Source: Streptococcus sp. X13SY08 (GTDB taxonomy: Bacteria > Bacillota > Bacilli > Lactobacillales > Streptococcaceae). From it: a DNA stretch of 64,000 nucleotides. Positions 8,629-17,360 of this stretch are shown in pieces. Each line of letters begins with the position of its first letter. Position 1 is the stretch's first letter. The stretch lies in the NCBI RefSeq assembly GCF_001182825.2, contig NZ_LFYO02000003.1:62001-126000 (forward strand), in the 5' to 3' direction. Position numbers and translations under genes: made by a program. Below the pieces are notes generated by a model. The model was not told where the DNA came from. It saw only the letters and a list, made by a program, of their open reading frames with translations, and did not search any database.

Positions 8629-9428
8629 ATGACAGATTGGTTAAATATTGCTGGTAAAACAGTTGTCGTAACAGGGGGGCATCAGGGATTGGGAAAGCAA
8701 TCGTGGATGAACTATTGGAATTGGGAGTCAATGTTGCCAATTTTGACATTGTGGATAATGGAGAACAGCATGAATATCTCCTATTCCAAAAAGTGGATGT
8801 CACATCTCGTGAACAGGTAGAAGCAGCTGTAGTTGCTACTGTAGAACGCTTTGGGACCATTGATGCGGTGGTTAACAATGCTGGTATCAATATTCCTCGA
8901 CTATTGATAGATCTAAAAGATCCTTATGGAAAATATGAGTTGGACGATGCTACCTTTGATAAAATTATCATGATTAATCAAAAAGGCTTGTACTTGGTCA
9001 GCCAAGCAGTGGGCCGTATTTTGGTTGAAAAGAAAAATGGCGTCATTATTAATATGGCATCAGAGGCAGGTCTAGAAGGTTCTGAACGTCAAAGTGCTTA
9101 CGCAGCAACTAAAGCAGCGGTTTACAGCTACACTCGTTCATGGGCAAAGGAGCTTGGAAAACACAATGTACGTGTAGTCGGAATTGCACCAGGGATTATG
9201 GAAGCTACAGGTTTGAGAACGCTTGCATATGAAGAGGCGCTCGGATATACTAGAGGAAAAACAGTTGACGAAATCCGCGCTGGCTATGCCTCAACGAGCA
9301 CAACTCCGCTCGGGCGAAGTGGAAAATTGAGTGAAGTGGCTGATTTGGTAGCCTATTATATTTCAGATAGAGCCAGTTATATCACAGGAATCACAACAAA
9401 TGTGGCAGGTGGTAAGACGCGCGGATAA
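8629..9428 (+). pseudogene. gutD: Sorbitol-6-phosphate 2-dehydrogenase, one-base frameshift
   Basis: This short-chain dehydrogenase would oxidise sorbitol-6-phosphate to fructose-6-phosphate. The frame opens MTDWLNIAGKTVVVTGG after AAGGAGGA and is lost at the G6 run 8674-8679. With one more G it reads TGGASGIGKAIVDELLELGV, restoring the NAD-binding glycine motif and an exact 266-residue protein. Downstream NNAG and the catalytic YAATK motif are intact, ending in GGKTRG. Identification as the sorbitol enzyme comes from the following gut-type regulator and GutM genes. As written it would not be translated correctly. A homopolymer sequencing error is equally possible. Confidence 0.85.
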
Positions 9429-9453
9429 AGTGTTAAAAAAAGGGGGGAGCAGA

Positions 9454-10812
9454 GTGGCCATCATCAATCGTTGGTATCGAGTCTTAGAGACATTGGTATT
9501 GCAGCATCGGGTTAGCTTTGAAGAGATGCGATCTGATTTGAACATCAACTCAGCAACCTTACAAAAGTCTATTGAGCAGTTGAATGAAGTGCTTGACGCC
9601 GATCTTCACATCCGGTTTGAACAGAATCAATTGGTATTAGAAGTCTATGACTATGATCGGTTAGAAGAAATTCTGGCAGGTAGCCTCCGTAAGGAAAGTG
9701 ACTTCAATTCTTCCAGTAAGCGGTCTTCCTATTTGATAAAGCGGCTCATTCAAAGTTCAAGTCCCCTCTTGATTGATGATTTGGCTTATGAAATTGGTGT
9801 CAGTCGCACGACCATCAATAAAGATTTGAAACATGTTAAGGATTTGGCCAAGCAATTCAACATAGAAATCAAGTCTCACCTAAAATTCCTAATCAATCGT
9901 TTAATTTTCCATGCACAGGCCAGTGATCTTTTTCACGGAGAGATTCAAAGCAAGTATCCTTTGGCATTTGAAATGGCTAAAGTAGCTGCCAGCGTTCTAG
10001 AAGAAAAGATTGGTGGAAGAGTTGAATCGTCTGAATTGAGTTATCTTGCTCTCTACTTTGAGATGATTCTGCGGGAAAATAAGCAGGATTGGTCCAATAA
10101 GCAGAGAAAAATCGCTGTGGTTTGTACCACAGGGCGTGGAACGGCATGCTGGCAGTTAATACGAGTTTTAGGGCAGGATATTGCCGTTACTCAGTATTCA
10201 GAGGAGGAATTTGATCCCTTGGATAGTGATGATTACTTTGCAATCTTTACGACTATTCCCTTGAAATTCAGCGGCAGAAAATCACCAGTTATTCAAATTA
10301 CCAATTCGTTTGATGATCAATGGTTGCAAAATGAATGGCAGCGAGTTCATCGCTATCATCAAAAAAATCTTGAGACCTTGACCGCAAAGTACATAGGTTT
10401 ATCAAGCGAAAATTCTTATCAAGCCAATCTGGAAATCATGTCTCGGTCCCTTGAAAAGGAAGGACTGGTCGACAAGGAGTTCTCAAGACGGATTCTTGAG
10501 CGGGAGAAAAAGCAATCAACTAATTTTGGAAATGGAATTGGATTCCCCCATACCGTTAATGGACAATCTTCTCAAACAATTTTGATGCTTGGTGTTGTGA
10601 ATCAGGCGCAGGAAATTAGGGAAGAAGATGTGGAATTTATTTTCTTGGTTGCCATTCCACAAAAAGTTGAACAAGAAGTGGAGTCCGACTTGCTTGAATT
10701 GTACAATGATATTTTCCGAATCGCAAGCGATGAAAGCTTAAAAGAAGAATTGCGAAAGATAAAAACAGACTCGGATTTGCGGATGTTGAGTAGAAATAAA
10801 GGAGTATTTTAA
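9454..10812 (+). CDS. gutR: PTS-regulated transcriptional regulator (BglG/MtlR type) lacking one PRD
   Basis: This regulator of sorbitol genes would sense PTS phosphorylation. Visible in order are an N-terminal helix-turn-helix, a second one (IDDLAYEIGVSRTTINKDL), one PRD (HLKFLINRLIFHAQ...LSYLALYFEM), an EIIB-like domain with CTTGRGTA and an EIIA-like domain with the FPHT histidine. The GTG at 9454 follows AGGGGGGAG at 6 nt. Family members have two PRDs and about 600-640 residues, but this product has 452. The second winged helix runs straight into the final PRD, so PRD1 appears removed in frame near codon 145. Regulation may therefore be altered. Confidence 0.82.
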   Translation: MAIINRWYRVLETLVLQHRVSFEEMRSDLNINSATLQKSIEQLNEVLDADLHIRFEQNQLVLEVYDYDRLEEILAGSLRKESDFNSSSKRSSYLIKRLIQSSSPLLIDDLAYEIGVSRTTINKDLKHVKDLAKQFNIEIKSHLKFLINRLIFHAQASDLFHGEIQSKYPLAFEMAKVAASVLEEKIGGRVESSELSYLALYFEMILRENKQDWSNKQRKIAVVCTTGRGTACWQLIRVLGQDIAVTQYSEEEFDPLDSDDYFAIFTTIPLKFSGRKSPVIQITNSFDDQWLQNEWQRVHRYHQKNLETLTAKYIGLSSENSYQANLEIMSRSLEKEGLVDKEFSRRILEREKKQSTNFGNGIGFPHTVNGQSSQTILMLGVVNQAQEIREEDVEFIFLVAIPQKVEQEVESDLLELYNDIFRIASDESLKEELRKIKTDSDLRMLSRNKGVF

Positions 10813-11506
10813 ATGAATTTTATGCTAGTTTTTGGAGCATTTTGTATGGCAGCCTATGCCTTACAGATCGTCTTTGGAATGCAACAACTAAAACATTTTA
10901 ATACGACCTACAGGGAGATGCGACACCTCGGGCGGGTGGCCATTGGGCGCCGGGCCGGGAAAGTGAAGTCGGGGGACTATTGTAATGTTTGCGGTGGATA
11001 AGAATGGTCAGGTTCTTGCTGCTAAGAAGATGCAAGGGGTTACCGTACTGGCTAAGTTCAAAGACACACCAGCTTACTTGACCATTCATCTAGGCGGAGA
11101 ATTACGCAATAGCCGAGCAAAACAGAAGGCTCAAAACGTAGTAATTGTTTCAGATGACGGAATTGGTATAAAAAAATTGCTGCTAAAGCAGTGTCAACGA
11201 TATTTAAGCAATTGTCAAATTGAAGCCGTATTTACCCCTGAACAATTTCAGAGCGTGAGAGACCTGATGTCTATTGACATGGTAATCTCCACCATGGATA
11301 CCTTGGATTCTCCTTTTCCACAGATTGTTATTCACTCCATTTTGAGCGACGAGGATATTATTCGCTTAATCCGTTTTTCAAAGCAAGGACGGTTATCCGA
11401 AACATCCAATTTGTCTAGGGAATTGGATAAGGCTATCGCACAATTTGTAAAAGAAGATAGTGAGCGAAATGCCTTAAAGAACAAAATAAAAAAAATAATC
11501 CGGTAG
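10813..11506 (+). pseudogene. Fusion of gutM with the 3' end of an ascorbate-type BglG regulator
   Basis: The 5' part is GutM, the glucitol operon activator: an N-terminal hydrophobic anchor (MNFMLVFGAFCMAAYALQIV), then MFAVDKNGQVLAAKKMQGV. The frame changes at the G5 run 10971-10975, where one G fewer restores KSGTIVMFAVDK. At about 11060-11080 GutM stops abruptly after KFKD, and the sequence becomes the end of a PRD (AYLTIHLGGELR) plus an EIIB-like domain (NVVIVSDDGIGIKKLLLKQC) of a different regulator. That regulator is probably the one for the ula operon, since ulaG follows. Sorbitol and ascorbate PTS genes expected between these are absent, so a deletion joined the two loci. Confidence 0.75.
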
Positions 11507-11559
11507 GCATTAATGCAAGATATTTTACTTGAACAATAAATTTTTATACTAGTAGTAGA

Positions 11560-11606
11560 CCTCAGCTATTTCTGATAGGCAGAAAGATAGAGCTGGGGAT
11601 TTTTTG
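11560..11606 (+). terminator. Intrinsic terminator before ulaG
   Basis: A long imperfect stem, CCTCAGCTAT...ATAGAGCTGGGG, is followed by ATTTTTT. It separates the fused regulator remnant from ulaG. Confidence 0.75.
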
Positions 11607-11676
11607 TGTTCAAAAATAATCGATGAGACAAACCATCCATTTTTGAACATAAAAGTGTGTGACACTTGGTCTTTTT

Positions 11677-11719
11677 TGGAAACGTTTTTAAGGATATACT
11701 GTAACTGTAGTAAACTACA
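11677..11719 (+). promoter_or_regulatory. ulaG: ulaG promoter with cre-like site and dyad
   Basis: TGGAAACGTTTTTA (11677-11690) resembles cre and sits just before TATACT (11695-11700). Downstream TGTAG-TAAA-CTACA (11706-11719) is a perfect inverted repeat near the expected transcription start. It could be an operator or a 5' mRNA hairpin. Confidence 0.5.
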
Positions 11720-11746
11720 AAACAGTAGAATTTCGGAGGAAATATA

Positions 11747-12838
11747 ATGGCTAAAGTACAAGATATTACACGTGAATCATGGATTCTTTCAACTTTCCCA
11801 GAGTGGGGAACATGGCTCAATGAAGAGATTGAAGAAGAAGTGGTGCCAGAAGGAAACTTCGCAATGTGGTGGCTTGGAAATTGCGGTGTCTGGGTTAAAA
11901 CACCTGGCGGTGCAAATATTGTCATGGACCTTTGGTCAGCTCGTGGTAAATCTACCAAAAAAGTGAAAGATATGGTACGCGGACATCAAATGGCCAACAT
12001 GGCGGGTGTGCGCAAATTGCAACCAAACTTGCGCGTTCAACCAATGGTAATTGATCCATTTGCAATCAATGAACTAGATTACTACTTGGTATCACACTTC
12101 CATAGCGATCACATTGATATCAATACTGCAGCAGCGATTATTAACAATCCAAAATTAGACCATGTAAAATTTGTAGGTCCTTATGAATGTGGTGAAATCT
12201 GGAAAAAATGGGGTGTTCTTGAAGATCGTATCATGATTGTAAAACCAGGTGATTCTTTCCAACTGAAAGATATGACGGTCCATGCTGTTGAATCATTTGA
12301 TCGTACTTGCTTGGTAACCCTTCCTGTTGACGTTGCAGATGCTCAAGATGGTGAATTGGCTGGTCTTGCTGTGACGGACGAAGAAATGGCTCGCAAGGCT
12401 GTTAACTATGTCTTTGAAACACCTGGTGGAACAATTTACCATGGTGCAGACTCACACTTCTCTAATTACTTCGCAAAACATGGTCGTGACTTTAAGATTG
12501 ATGTAGCATTGAACAACTATGGTGAAAACCCACTTGGCATTCAAGATAAGATGACATCTATTGACCTTCTTCGTATGGCCGAAAATCTTCGTGCTAAAGT
12601 TATTATCCCAGTTCACTACGACATCTGGTCAAACCTTATGGCTTCAACAGATGAAATCCTTCAATTGTGGAACATGCGCAAAGAACGCCTTCAATATGAT
12701 TTCCATCCATTTATCTGGGAAGTTGGTGGTAAATACACTTACCCACAAGACAAAGATAGAATCGAATATCACCACCCACGTGGCTTCGATGATTGCTTCT
12801 TAGAAGATTCAAATATTCAATTCAAAGCATTGTTGTAA
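11747..12838 (+). CDS. ulaG: L-ascorbate-6-phosphate lactonase
   Basis: This cytosolic metallo-beta-lactamase-fold hydrolase opens L-ascorbate-6-phosphate lactone. The metal-binding HxHxDH is visible in SHFHSDHIDIN, with further ligands in GADSHFSNY and the late VPVHYD. The product is 363 residues, matching UlaG proteins. CGGAGGAAAT precedes the ATG. It is intact, has its own promoter and is flanked by terminators. The ascorbate transporter and the other ula enzymes that would supply its substrate are not in this window, and the sequence just upstream shows a deletion joint, so its present role is uncertain. Confidence 0.93.
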   Translation: MAKVQDITRESWILSTFPEWGTWLNEEIEEEVVPEGNFAMWWLGNCGVWVKTPGGANIVMDLWSARGKSTKKVKDMVRGHQMANMAGVRKLQPNLRVQPMVIDPFAINELDYYLVSHFHSDHIDINTAAAIINNPKLDHVKFVGPYECGEIWKKWGVLEDRIMIVKPGDSFQLKDMTVHAVESFDRTCLVTLPVDVADAQDGELAGLAVTDEEMARKAVNYVFETPGGTIYHGADSHFSNYFAKHGRDFKIDVALNNYGENPLGIQDKMTSIDLLRMAENLRAKVIIPVHYDIWSNLMASTDEILQLWNMRKERLQYDFHPFIWEVGGKYTYPQDKDRIEYHHPRGFDDCFLEDSNIQFKALL

Positions 12839-12848
12839 AATAAGGTTC

Positions 12849-12880
12849 AATACCTACACATTTGACGATGTGTGGGTATT
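12849..12880 (+). terminator. Terminator-like hairpin after ulaG
   Basis: AATACCTACACA pairs with TGTGTGGGTATT (one G-T pair) around TTTGACGA. The T-tract after it is poor. Confidence 0.6.
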
Positions 12881-12910
12881 TGATTCAGTAAATAGCGAAA
12901 ATTAAACAAT

Positions 12911-12932
12911 AGAAAACGCTTTATGTTATAAT
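12911..12932 (+). promoter_or_regulatory. cre-like site and -10 before tkt
   Basis: AGAAAACGCTTTAT (12911-12924) precedes TATAAT (12927-12932), a layout that allows CcpA control of the following gene. Confidence 0.55.
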
Positions 12933-12960
12933 AGATTTATCTCAAAAACAGGAGGAAAGT

Positions 12961-14818
12961 ATGTCAAATCTTTCAGTAAATGCCATTCGCTTTTTAGGCA
13001 TTGATGCTATTGAAAAAGCAAATTCAGGACACCCGGGAGCAGTGATGGGACAAGCTCCAATGGCTTACAGCCTTTTTACAAATCATATGCGAGTTAACCC
13101 TGCACAACCAAATTGGATCAACCGTGACCGTTTTGTACTATCTGCAGGCCATGGATCTATGTTGCTCTACGCTTTATTGCATTTAACGGGCTATGAGGAT
13201 GTTACTCTTGATGAGTTGAAAAATTTCCGTCAATGGAATTCTAAAACACCCGGGCACCCAGAAGTAGGGCATACAGCTGGTATTGATGCTACAACGGGTC
13301 CTCTTGGACAAGGGATTTCAACTGCGGTTGGTTTTGCGCAAGCAGAACGCTTCCTTGCAGCTAAATATAATAAAGAGGGTTACAATCTTTTTGACCACTA
13401 TACTTAACTTGGATGGACCAACTTCCGAGAGTATTACAGAAAATGTTCGTGCTCGTTACGAAGCTTACAACTGGCACACAGATTTGGTAGAAGATGGTAC
13501 AGATGTTGATGCGATTAACCAAGCTATTGAGGCGGCTAAAGCGTCTGGTAAACCATCCTTGATTGAAATCAAGACCATTATCGGTCATGGTTCGCCAGCT
13601 AAAGCGGGTTCTAACTCTTCACATGGTGCTCCTCTTGGTGCAGACGAAGTCGTTGCTACTCGTGAAAATCTTGGTTGGGAATATGCACCATTTGAAGTTC
13701 CAGCAAAAGTATATGCAGATTTCAAAGAACATGTAGCAGATCGTGGTGTCGCAAGTTATGATGCTTGGCTTCAATTGGTAGAAGACTACAAAGCTGCCTA
13801 TCCAGAATTAGCTGAGGAAGTATCTGCTATCTTGGCTGGTAAAGATCCCGTTGTCATCAAACCAGAAGATTTCCCAGCTATTGAAAATGGCTTTTCACAA
13901 GCGACTCGTAATTCTTCACAAGATGCCTTGAACGTAGCTGCTGAAATCATGCCAAACTTCCTTGGTGGATCTGCAGACTTGTCACATTCAAATATGACTT
14001 TCATCAAAGGGGAAGGTTTGCAAGACTCTGAACATCCACTTGAACGTAATATTCAATTTGGTGTTCGTGAATTTGCCATGGCAACTATCTTGAATGGTAT
14101 GGCTCTTCATGGTGGTTTGCGTGTATATGGTGGTACATTCTTAGTCTTCTCAGACTATGCAAAAGCAGCCATGCGTCTTTCTGCAATTCAAGGATTACCT
14201 GTGACCTATGTCTACACACATGATTCAATCGCAGTTGGTGAAGATGGTCCAACACATGAGCCAATCGAACATTTGGCAGGACTTCGTGCGATGCCAAACC
14301 TCAACGTTATTCGCCCAGCTGATGCGCGTGAAACACAAGCTGCTTGGTATTTGGCGCTTACAAGTGAATCTACCCCAACAGCTTTGATCTTGACTCGTCA
14401 AAACTTGACGGTTGAAGAAGGTACTGATTTTGCTAAAGTAGCTAAAGGTGCTTACGTAGTTTATGAAGCAGAAGGGTTTGATACCATTCTCTTGGCATCT
14501 GGTTCAGAAGTGAACTTGGCAGTCAAAGCTGCAAAAGAATTAGAAGAGTCTGGTACAAAAGTACGTGTGGTTTCTGTTCCATCAACAGATATTTTTGATG
14601 CACAAGATGCTGCCTACAAAGAAGAAATTCTCCCAGCCAATATTCGCCGTCGTGTTGCAATCGAAATGGCAGCGACACAAAGCTGGTATAAGTATGTTGG
14701 TTTAGATGGTCAAGTGATCGGTGTTGACCGCTTTGGTGCTTCAGCTCCAGCGCAAACGGTCATTGACAATTATGGCTTCACTGTTGAAAATGTCGTTTCA
14801 GTAGTCAATAGCTTATAA
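12961..14818 (+). pseudogene. tkt: Transketolase with an internal deletion that removes the TPP motif
   Basis: Transketolase transfers two-carbon ketol units in the pentose phosphate pathway and needs thiamine diphosphate. The N-terminal part is normal ([15 protein letters not shown], then [16 protein letters not shown]) up to YNLFDHYT near 13406. There the sequence jumps, with a frame change, to [22 protein letters not shown] and continues normally to the end. The missing ~40 residues are exactly those that carry the GDG...N cofactor-binding motif in this family. The span of 619 codons compares with about 658 in streptococcal enzymes. AGGAGG lies before the ATG. As written the enzyme cannot work. 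Another transketolase elsewhere, or an assembly error, would explain viability. Confidence 0.85.
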
Positions 14819-14824
14819 TAGATT

Positions 14825-14853
14825 GCCTGACTTTCTTGTGAAGTCAGGCTTTT
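14825..14853 (+). terminator. tkt terminator
   Basis: GCCTGACTT and AAGTCAGGC pair around TCTTGTG, followed by TTTT. Confidence 0.85.
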
Positions 14854-14922
14854 ATGTACAGAGACCAGTAGACCTTTGTCACAAGGAATGGTAAAATAAA
14901 GTACATAATAAGGAGTTTTTAT

Positions 14923-15453
14923 ATGAAAAATAAAGGAATCACATCAGCTGTAGCTTTACTTGCTATTTTAGCATTGACCGCTTGTTCAAATTGGGGAGGT
15001 AAGAAGGAAGACGGGGCTTCTTCTAGCTCATCTAAGATAGAAAAAACTTCTTCTACGGAAGAAACGACTGCTAGCACTGCAATGACTCTAAAGGAATCTA
15101 CGATCACATACCTTTCTGATGCAGAAATTGAAGCAGTTCAAACTTTGGAAGACTATAAGCAAGCCTTTAGATCACTAATGGACTCTTACGTGGCCGATTT
15201 TGATGAGTTAGTCACACAAGTTCCGCCAGTAGCCCAGAAAAATTTGACTCCATATCGTGAGCAACTGGTGCAAATGATGGATGAGCAATATAAGGCTTTA
15301 GAAGAACAGTTTGCGACAATCGGCGATGACGATGCCTCTATCCCTGATTCAGTACGTGAGACATTGGTGTCGACATTAAAAGCAGCTCGCGACCAGCTCA
15401 CACAAGCCATGACAACCATTAGAGAACAAGCAGAGAATCTGATGGAACAATAG
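14923..15453 (+). CDS. Small lipoprotein of unknown function
   Basis: The 176-residue product begins MKNKGITSAVALLAILALTAC, a lipoprotein signal peptide with lipobox LTAC, so Cys21 should be lipidated and the protein held on the outer membrane face. A serine/threonine-rich linker (SSSSSKIEKTSSTEETTAST) follows. The remaining ~110 residues are strongly charged and look helical (QTLEDYKQAFRSLMDSYVADFDELV, then a run of alanine/glutamine/leucine heptad-like sequence to LMEQ). It is preceded by AAGGAG and ends at its own terminator, so it is a single-gene unit. No family is recognised. A cell-envelope role is a guess from location. Confidence 0.8.
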   Translation: MKNKGITSAVALLAILALTACSNWGGKKEDGASSSSSKIEKTSSTEETTASTAMTLKESTITYLSDAEIEAVQTLEDYKQAFRSLMDSYVADFDELVTQVPPVAQKNLTPYREQLVQMMDEQYKALEEQFATIGDDDASIPDSVRETLVSTLKAARDQLTQAMTTIREQAENLMEQ

Positions 15454-15457
15454 TCAA

Positions 15458-15492
15458 AAAAAAACGACTTTCTGTAGAAGGCCGTTTTTTTA
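15458..15492. terminator. Bidirectional terminator between lipoprotein and esterase genes
   Basis: AAACGACTT and AAGGCCGTTT form a stem with an A-run on the left and a T-run on the right. It can therefore serve both convergent genes. Confidence 0.75.
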
Positions 15493-15495
15493 TGG

Positions 15496-16488
15496 CTATT
15501 GTTGGATAATGGAGACGATTTGATTTTGTGCAGTTTCCGCTTCAGGCATAGGATAAATCGGATAGACGTGATTCATTTTTTCAGCGACAATCAGCTCATA
15601 TGGATGTTTACTATCTGCTAATTGCTTTGCAAATTTAGTAATATCTGGATAAAAAATCTCGTGTGTTCCAACAAATAAAGTGATTTTTGGCAAGCCGGCC
15701 ATATCACCGTAAATAGGGCTGACATAAGGGTGCTTGACATTATGGTCGGACCAGAGTTGACCAACGCGTTCCAATCCCCAAGCTGACAAGATGGGGTCAA
15801 CAGATTCATATTGTTTGATGTCTGGATTTTCCATTGAGACATCTAACCAAGGAGAAAGCAGGATAATATCTTTTGGCATAGCTGGTTTTTCGGGCTCTTC
15901 TTTGAGGGCTAATGCCAAACCAAGAGCTAGCCCGCCTCCAGCAGAATCTCCCATTAAGATTAGATTTTCGGCTTTGGTTTCTTTTAGAGTCTTTTTATAA
16001 TAATCAACGAGCAAAGGCATGGCCTTATGATAGTGATAAGTTGGAGCCTTAGGATAGATAGGAAGGACGATTTTTGCATCCAATTTTTCCGAAATCTTGC
16101 GTAGGGCTGCGATATGATAAGAAGACGGATTGTTTAGATAAGAACCGCCGTGAAGATAAAAGATCACTTTTTGATCGGGTTTCTCATTGTCGTTCCAGGT
16201 ATAAGCTTGAAATTCTCTAGAAACGTAATCATATTTCAATGGGCCGTTGACATCGCTAGTTGATAGGTAGAAGCCGAGATTGCTTTTTTCGCCAGATGAT
16301 TTGACATACTGGTCAAAAATAGCTTCATCTTGCTGATCGTAGTAACTTTTATCACCACGTAACCAAAAATATTGTTCAATCAACCAACTTTTCCAAGACT
16401 GGCTGTCCGCACATGCCTTTAAGGGAAGGATGCTTACTGATAGAACAAGTCCTGTAAGTAGGATGAGATAGAGTGTTTTCTTTTTCAT
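15496..16488 (-). CDS. Secreted or anchored alpha/beta-hydrolase esterase (HSL family)
   Basis: This 330-residue hydrolase has a Sec-type N-terminal hydrophobic segment (TLYLILLTGLVLSVSILPL). It shows the hormone-sensitive-lipase oxyanion motif HGGSY near residue 113, and the nucleophile elbow GDSAGG near residue 180. The likely acid and base are an aspartate near the C-terminal third and the histidine in MNHVYPIYPMPEA. Substrates are probably short-chain acyl esters, but this cannot be told from sequence. GGAGGTC precedes the start at 16488. It runs opposite to its neighbours and is probably monocistronic. Confidence 0.85.
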   Translation of the reverse strand: MKKKTLYLILLTGLVLSVSILPLKACADSQSWKSWLIEQYFWLRGDKSYYDQQDEAIFDQYVKSSGEKSNLGFYLSTSDVNGPLKYDYVSREFQAYTWNDNEKPDQKVIFYLHGGSYLNNPSSYHIAALRKISEKLDAKIVLPIYPKAPTYHYHKAMPLLVDYYKKTLKETKAENLILMGDSAGGGLALGLALALKEEPEKPAMPKDIILLSPWLDVSMENPDIKQYESVDPILSAWGLERVGQLWSDHNVKHPYVSPIYGDMAGLPKITLFVGTHEIFYPDITKFAKQLADSKHPYELIVAEKMNHVYPIYPMPEAETAQNQIVSIIQQ

Positions 16489-16719
16489 ATGACCTCCGAT
16501 GACATAATAGTTGTGCTGTTTTGCAGCATCAAAAAAATTTTAGCAAAAAAATGGATCATGTCAATGCCTCTATTATAGGAAACTGTAACAAATATTTGGA
16601 AAGAAAATTTGATTGTTTCTGACAAATGTCCTCTTTTTTGGCATAATAGAAGAAAAAAGAAAGCACCATTTCTATTTGCTAGAAGTTGCTGGTGATTTCT
16701 TAGAGGAAGTGAGTCTTTG

Positions 16720-17247
16720 ATGAAAAAAGCTGTGCTACGAAAGCAGATGATTGCGCAACTCCAAGCACTAGATAGTACTGAGAAGGTAAGATGGGATAAA
16801 GAGCTAACGAAACAAATCCTAGCGTCCTCTGCTTACCAAGAAGCTGGGACTATTGCCACCTTTTTATCTATGGACGTTGAGTTTAATACACAACTGTTGA
16901 TTGACGCTGCTCTCGCGGATGGGAAACGAGTCCTCGTTCCCAAAACCTTTGGAAAAGGAAGAATGATATTTGTGGAATATGACGCTGCCCAGCTTCAAAT
17001 AAGTTCCTTTGGTGTTCGCGAGCCCATTTCTGACAAAGAAATTAGCCCGGATCAGATCGATCTCATTCATGTGCCAGGTCTAGCTTGGAATAAGGAGGGG
17101 TATCGCATTGGCTTTGGTGGTGGATATTATGATCGCTATCTGAAGGATTTTTCTGGGAGATCGGTGTCGACTATTTATCCTTTTCAGTCGCAGGAGTTTG
17201 CGAAAGAAAACTTTGATATTCCAGTAGAAAGTTTCTGTTATTTGTAA
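16720..17247 (+). CDS. ygfA: 5-formyltetrahydrofolate cyclo-ligase
   Basis: This ATP-dependent enzyme converts 5-formyl-THF to 5,10-methenyl-THF, keeping the one-carbon pool active. The 175-residue size is normal. The C-terminal glycine-rich motif GFGGGYYDRYL is the family signature, and basic residues near the start (MKKAVLRKQM) are also typical. AGAGGAAGTG lies upstream of the ATG at 16720. In many streptococci this gene is followed directly by a rhomboid protease gene. Here two extra genes, a repeat protein and a MATE exporter, lie between them. Confidence 0.93.
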   Translation: MKKAVLRKQMIAQLQALDSTEKVRWDKELTKQILASSAYQEAGTIATFLSMDVEFNTQLLIDAALADGKRVLVPKTFGKGRMIFVEYDAAQLQISSFGVREPISDKEISPDQIDLIHVPGLAWNKEGYRIGFGGGYYDRYLKDFSGRSVSTIYPFQSQEFAKENFDIPVESFCYL

Positions 17248-17360
17248 AAGCAGAGTTCTTTTTAATGCATAATGAGGAGATTTTTACTGTATTTAGATGG
17301 ACAAAAGTAATTTGTGAAATTTTGAAATGCATATATATAGGATTGCTATAAGGAGTTTAT

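Noticed and set aside
8674-8679. Homopolymer frameshifts as phase-variation switches
   Set aside because: The tracts in gutD, gutM, the MFS gene and the LysR gene are only 4-6 bases long, shorter than usual contingency loci, and they occur in metabolic or transport genes; sequencing error or ordinary mutation is more likely.
9380-9454. Start of the sorbitol regulator at 9400
   Set aside because: It would overlap the end of gutD without a ribosome site, whereas GTG 9454 follows AGGGGGGAG at six bases.
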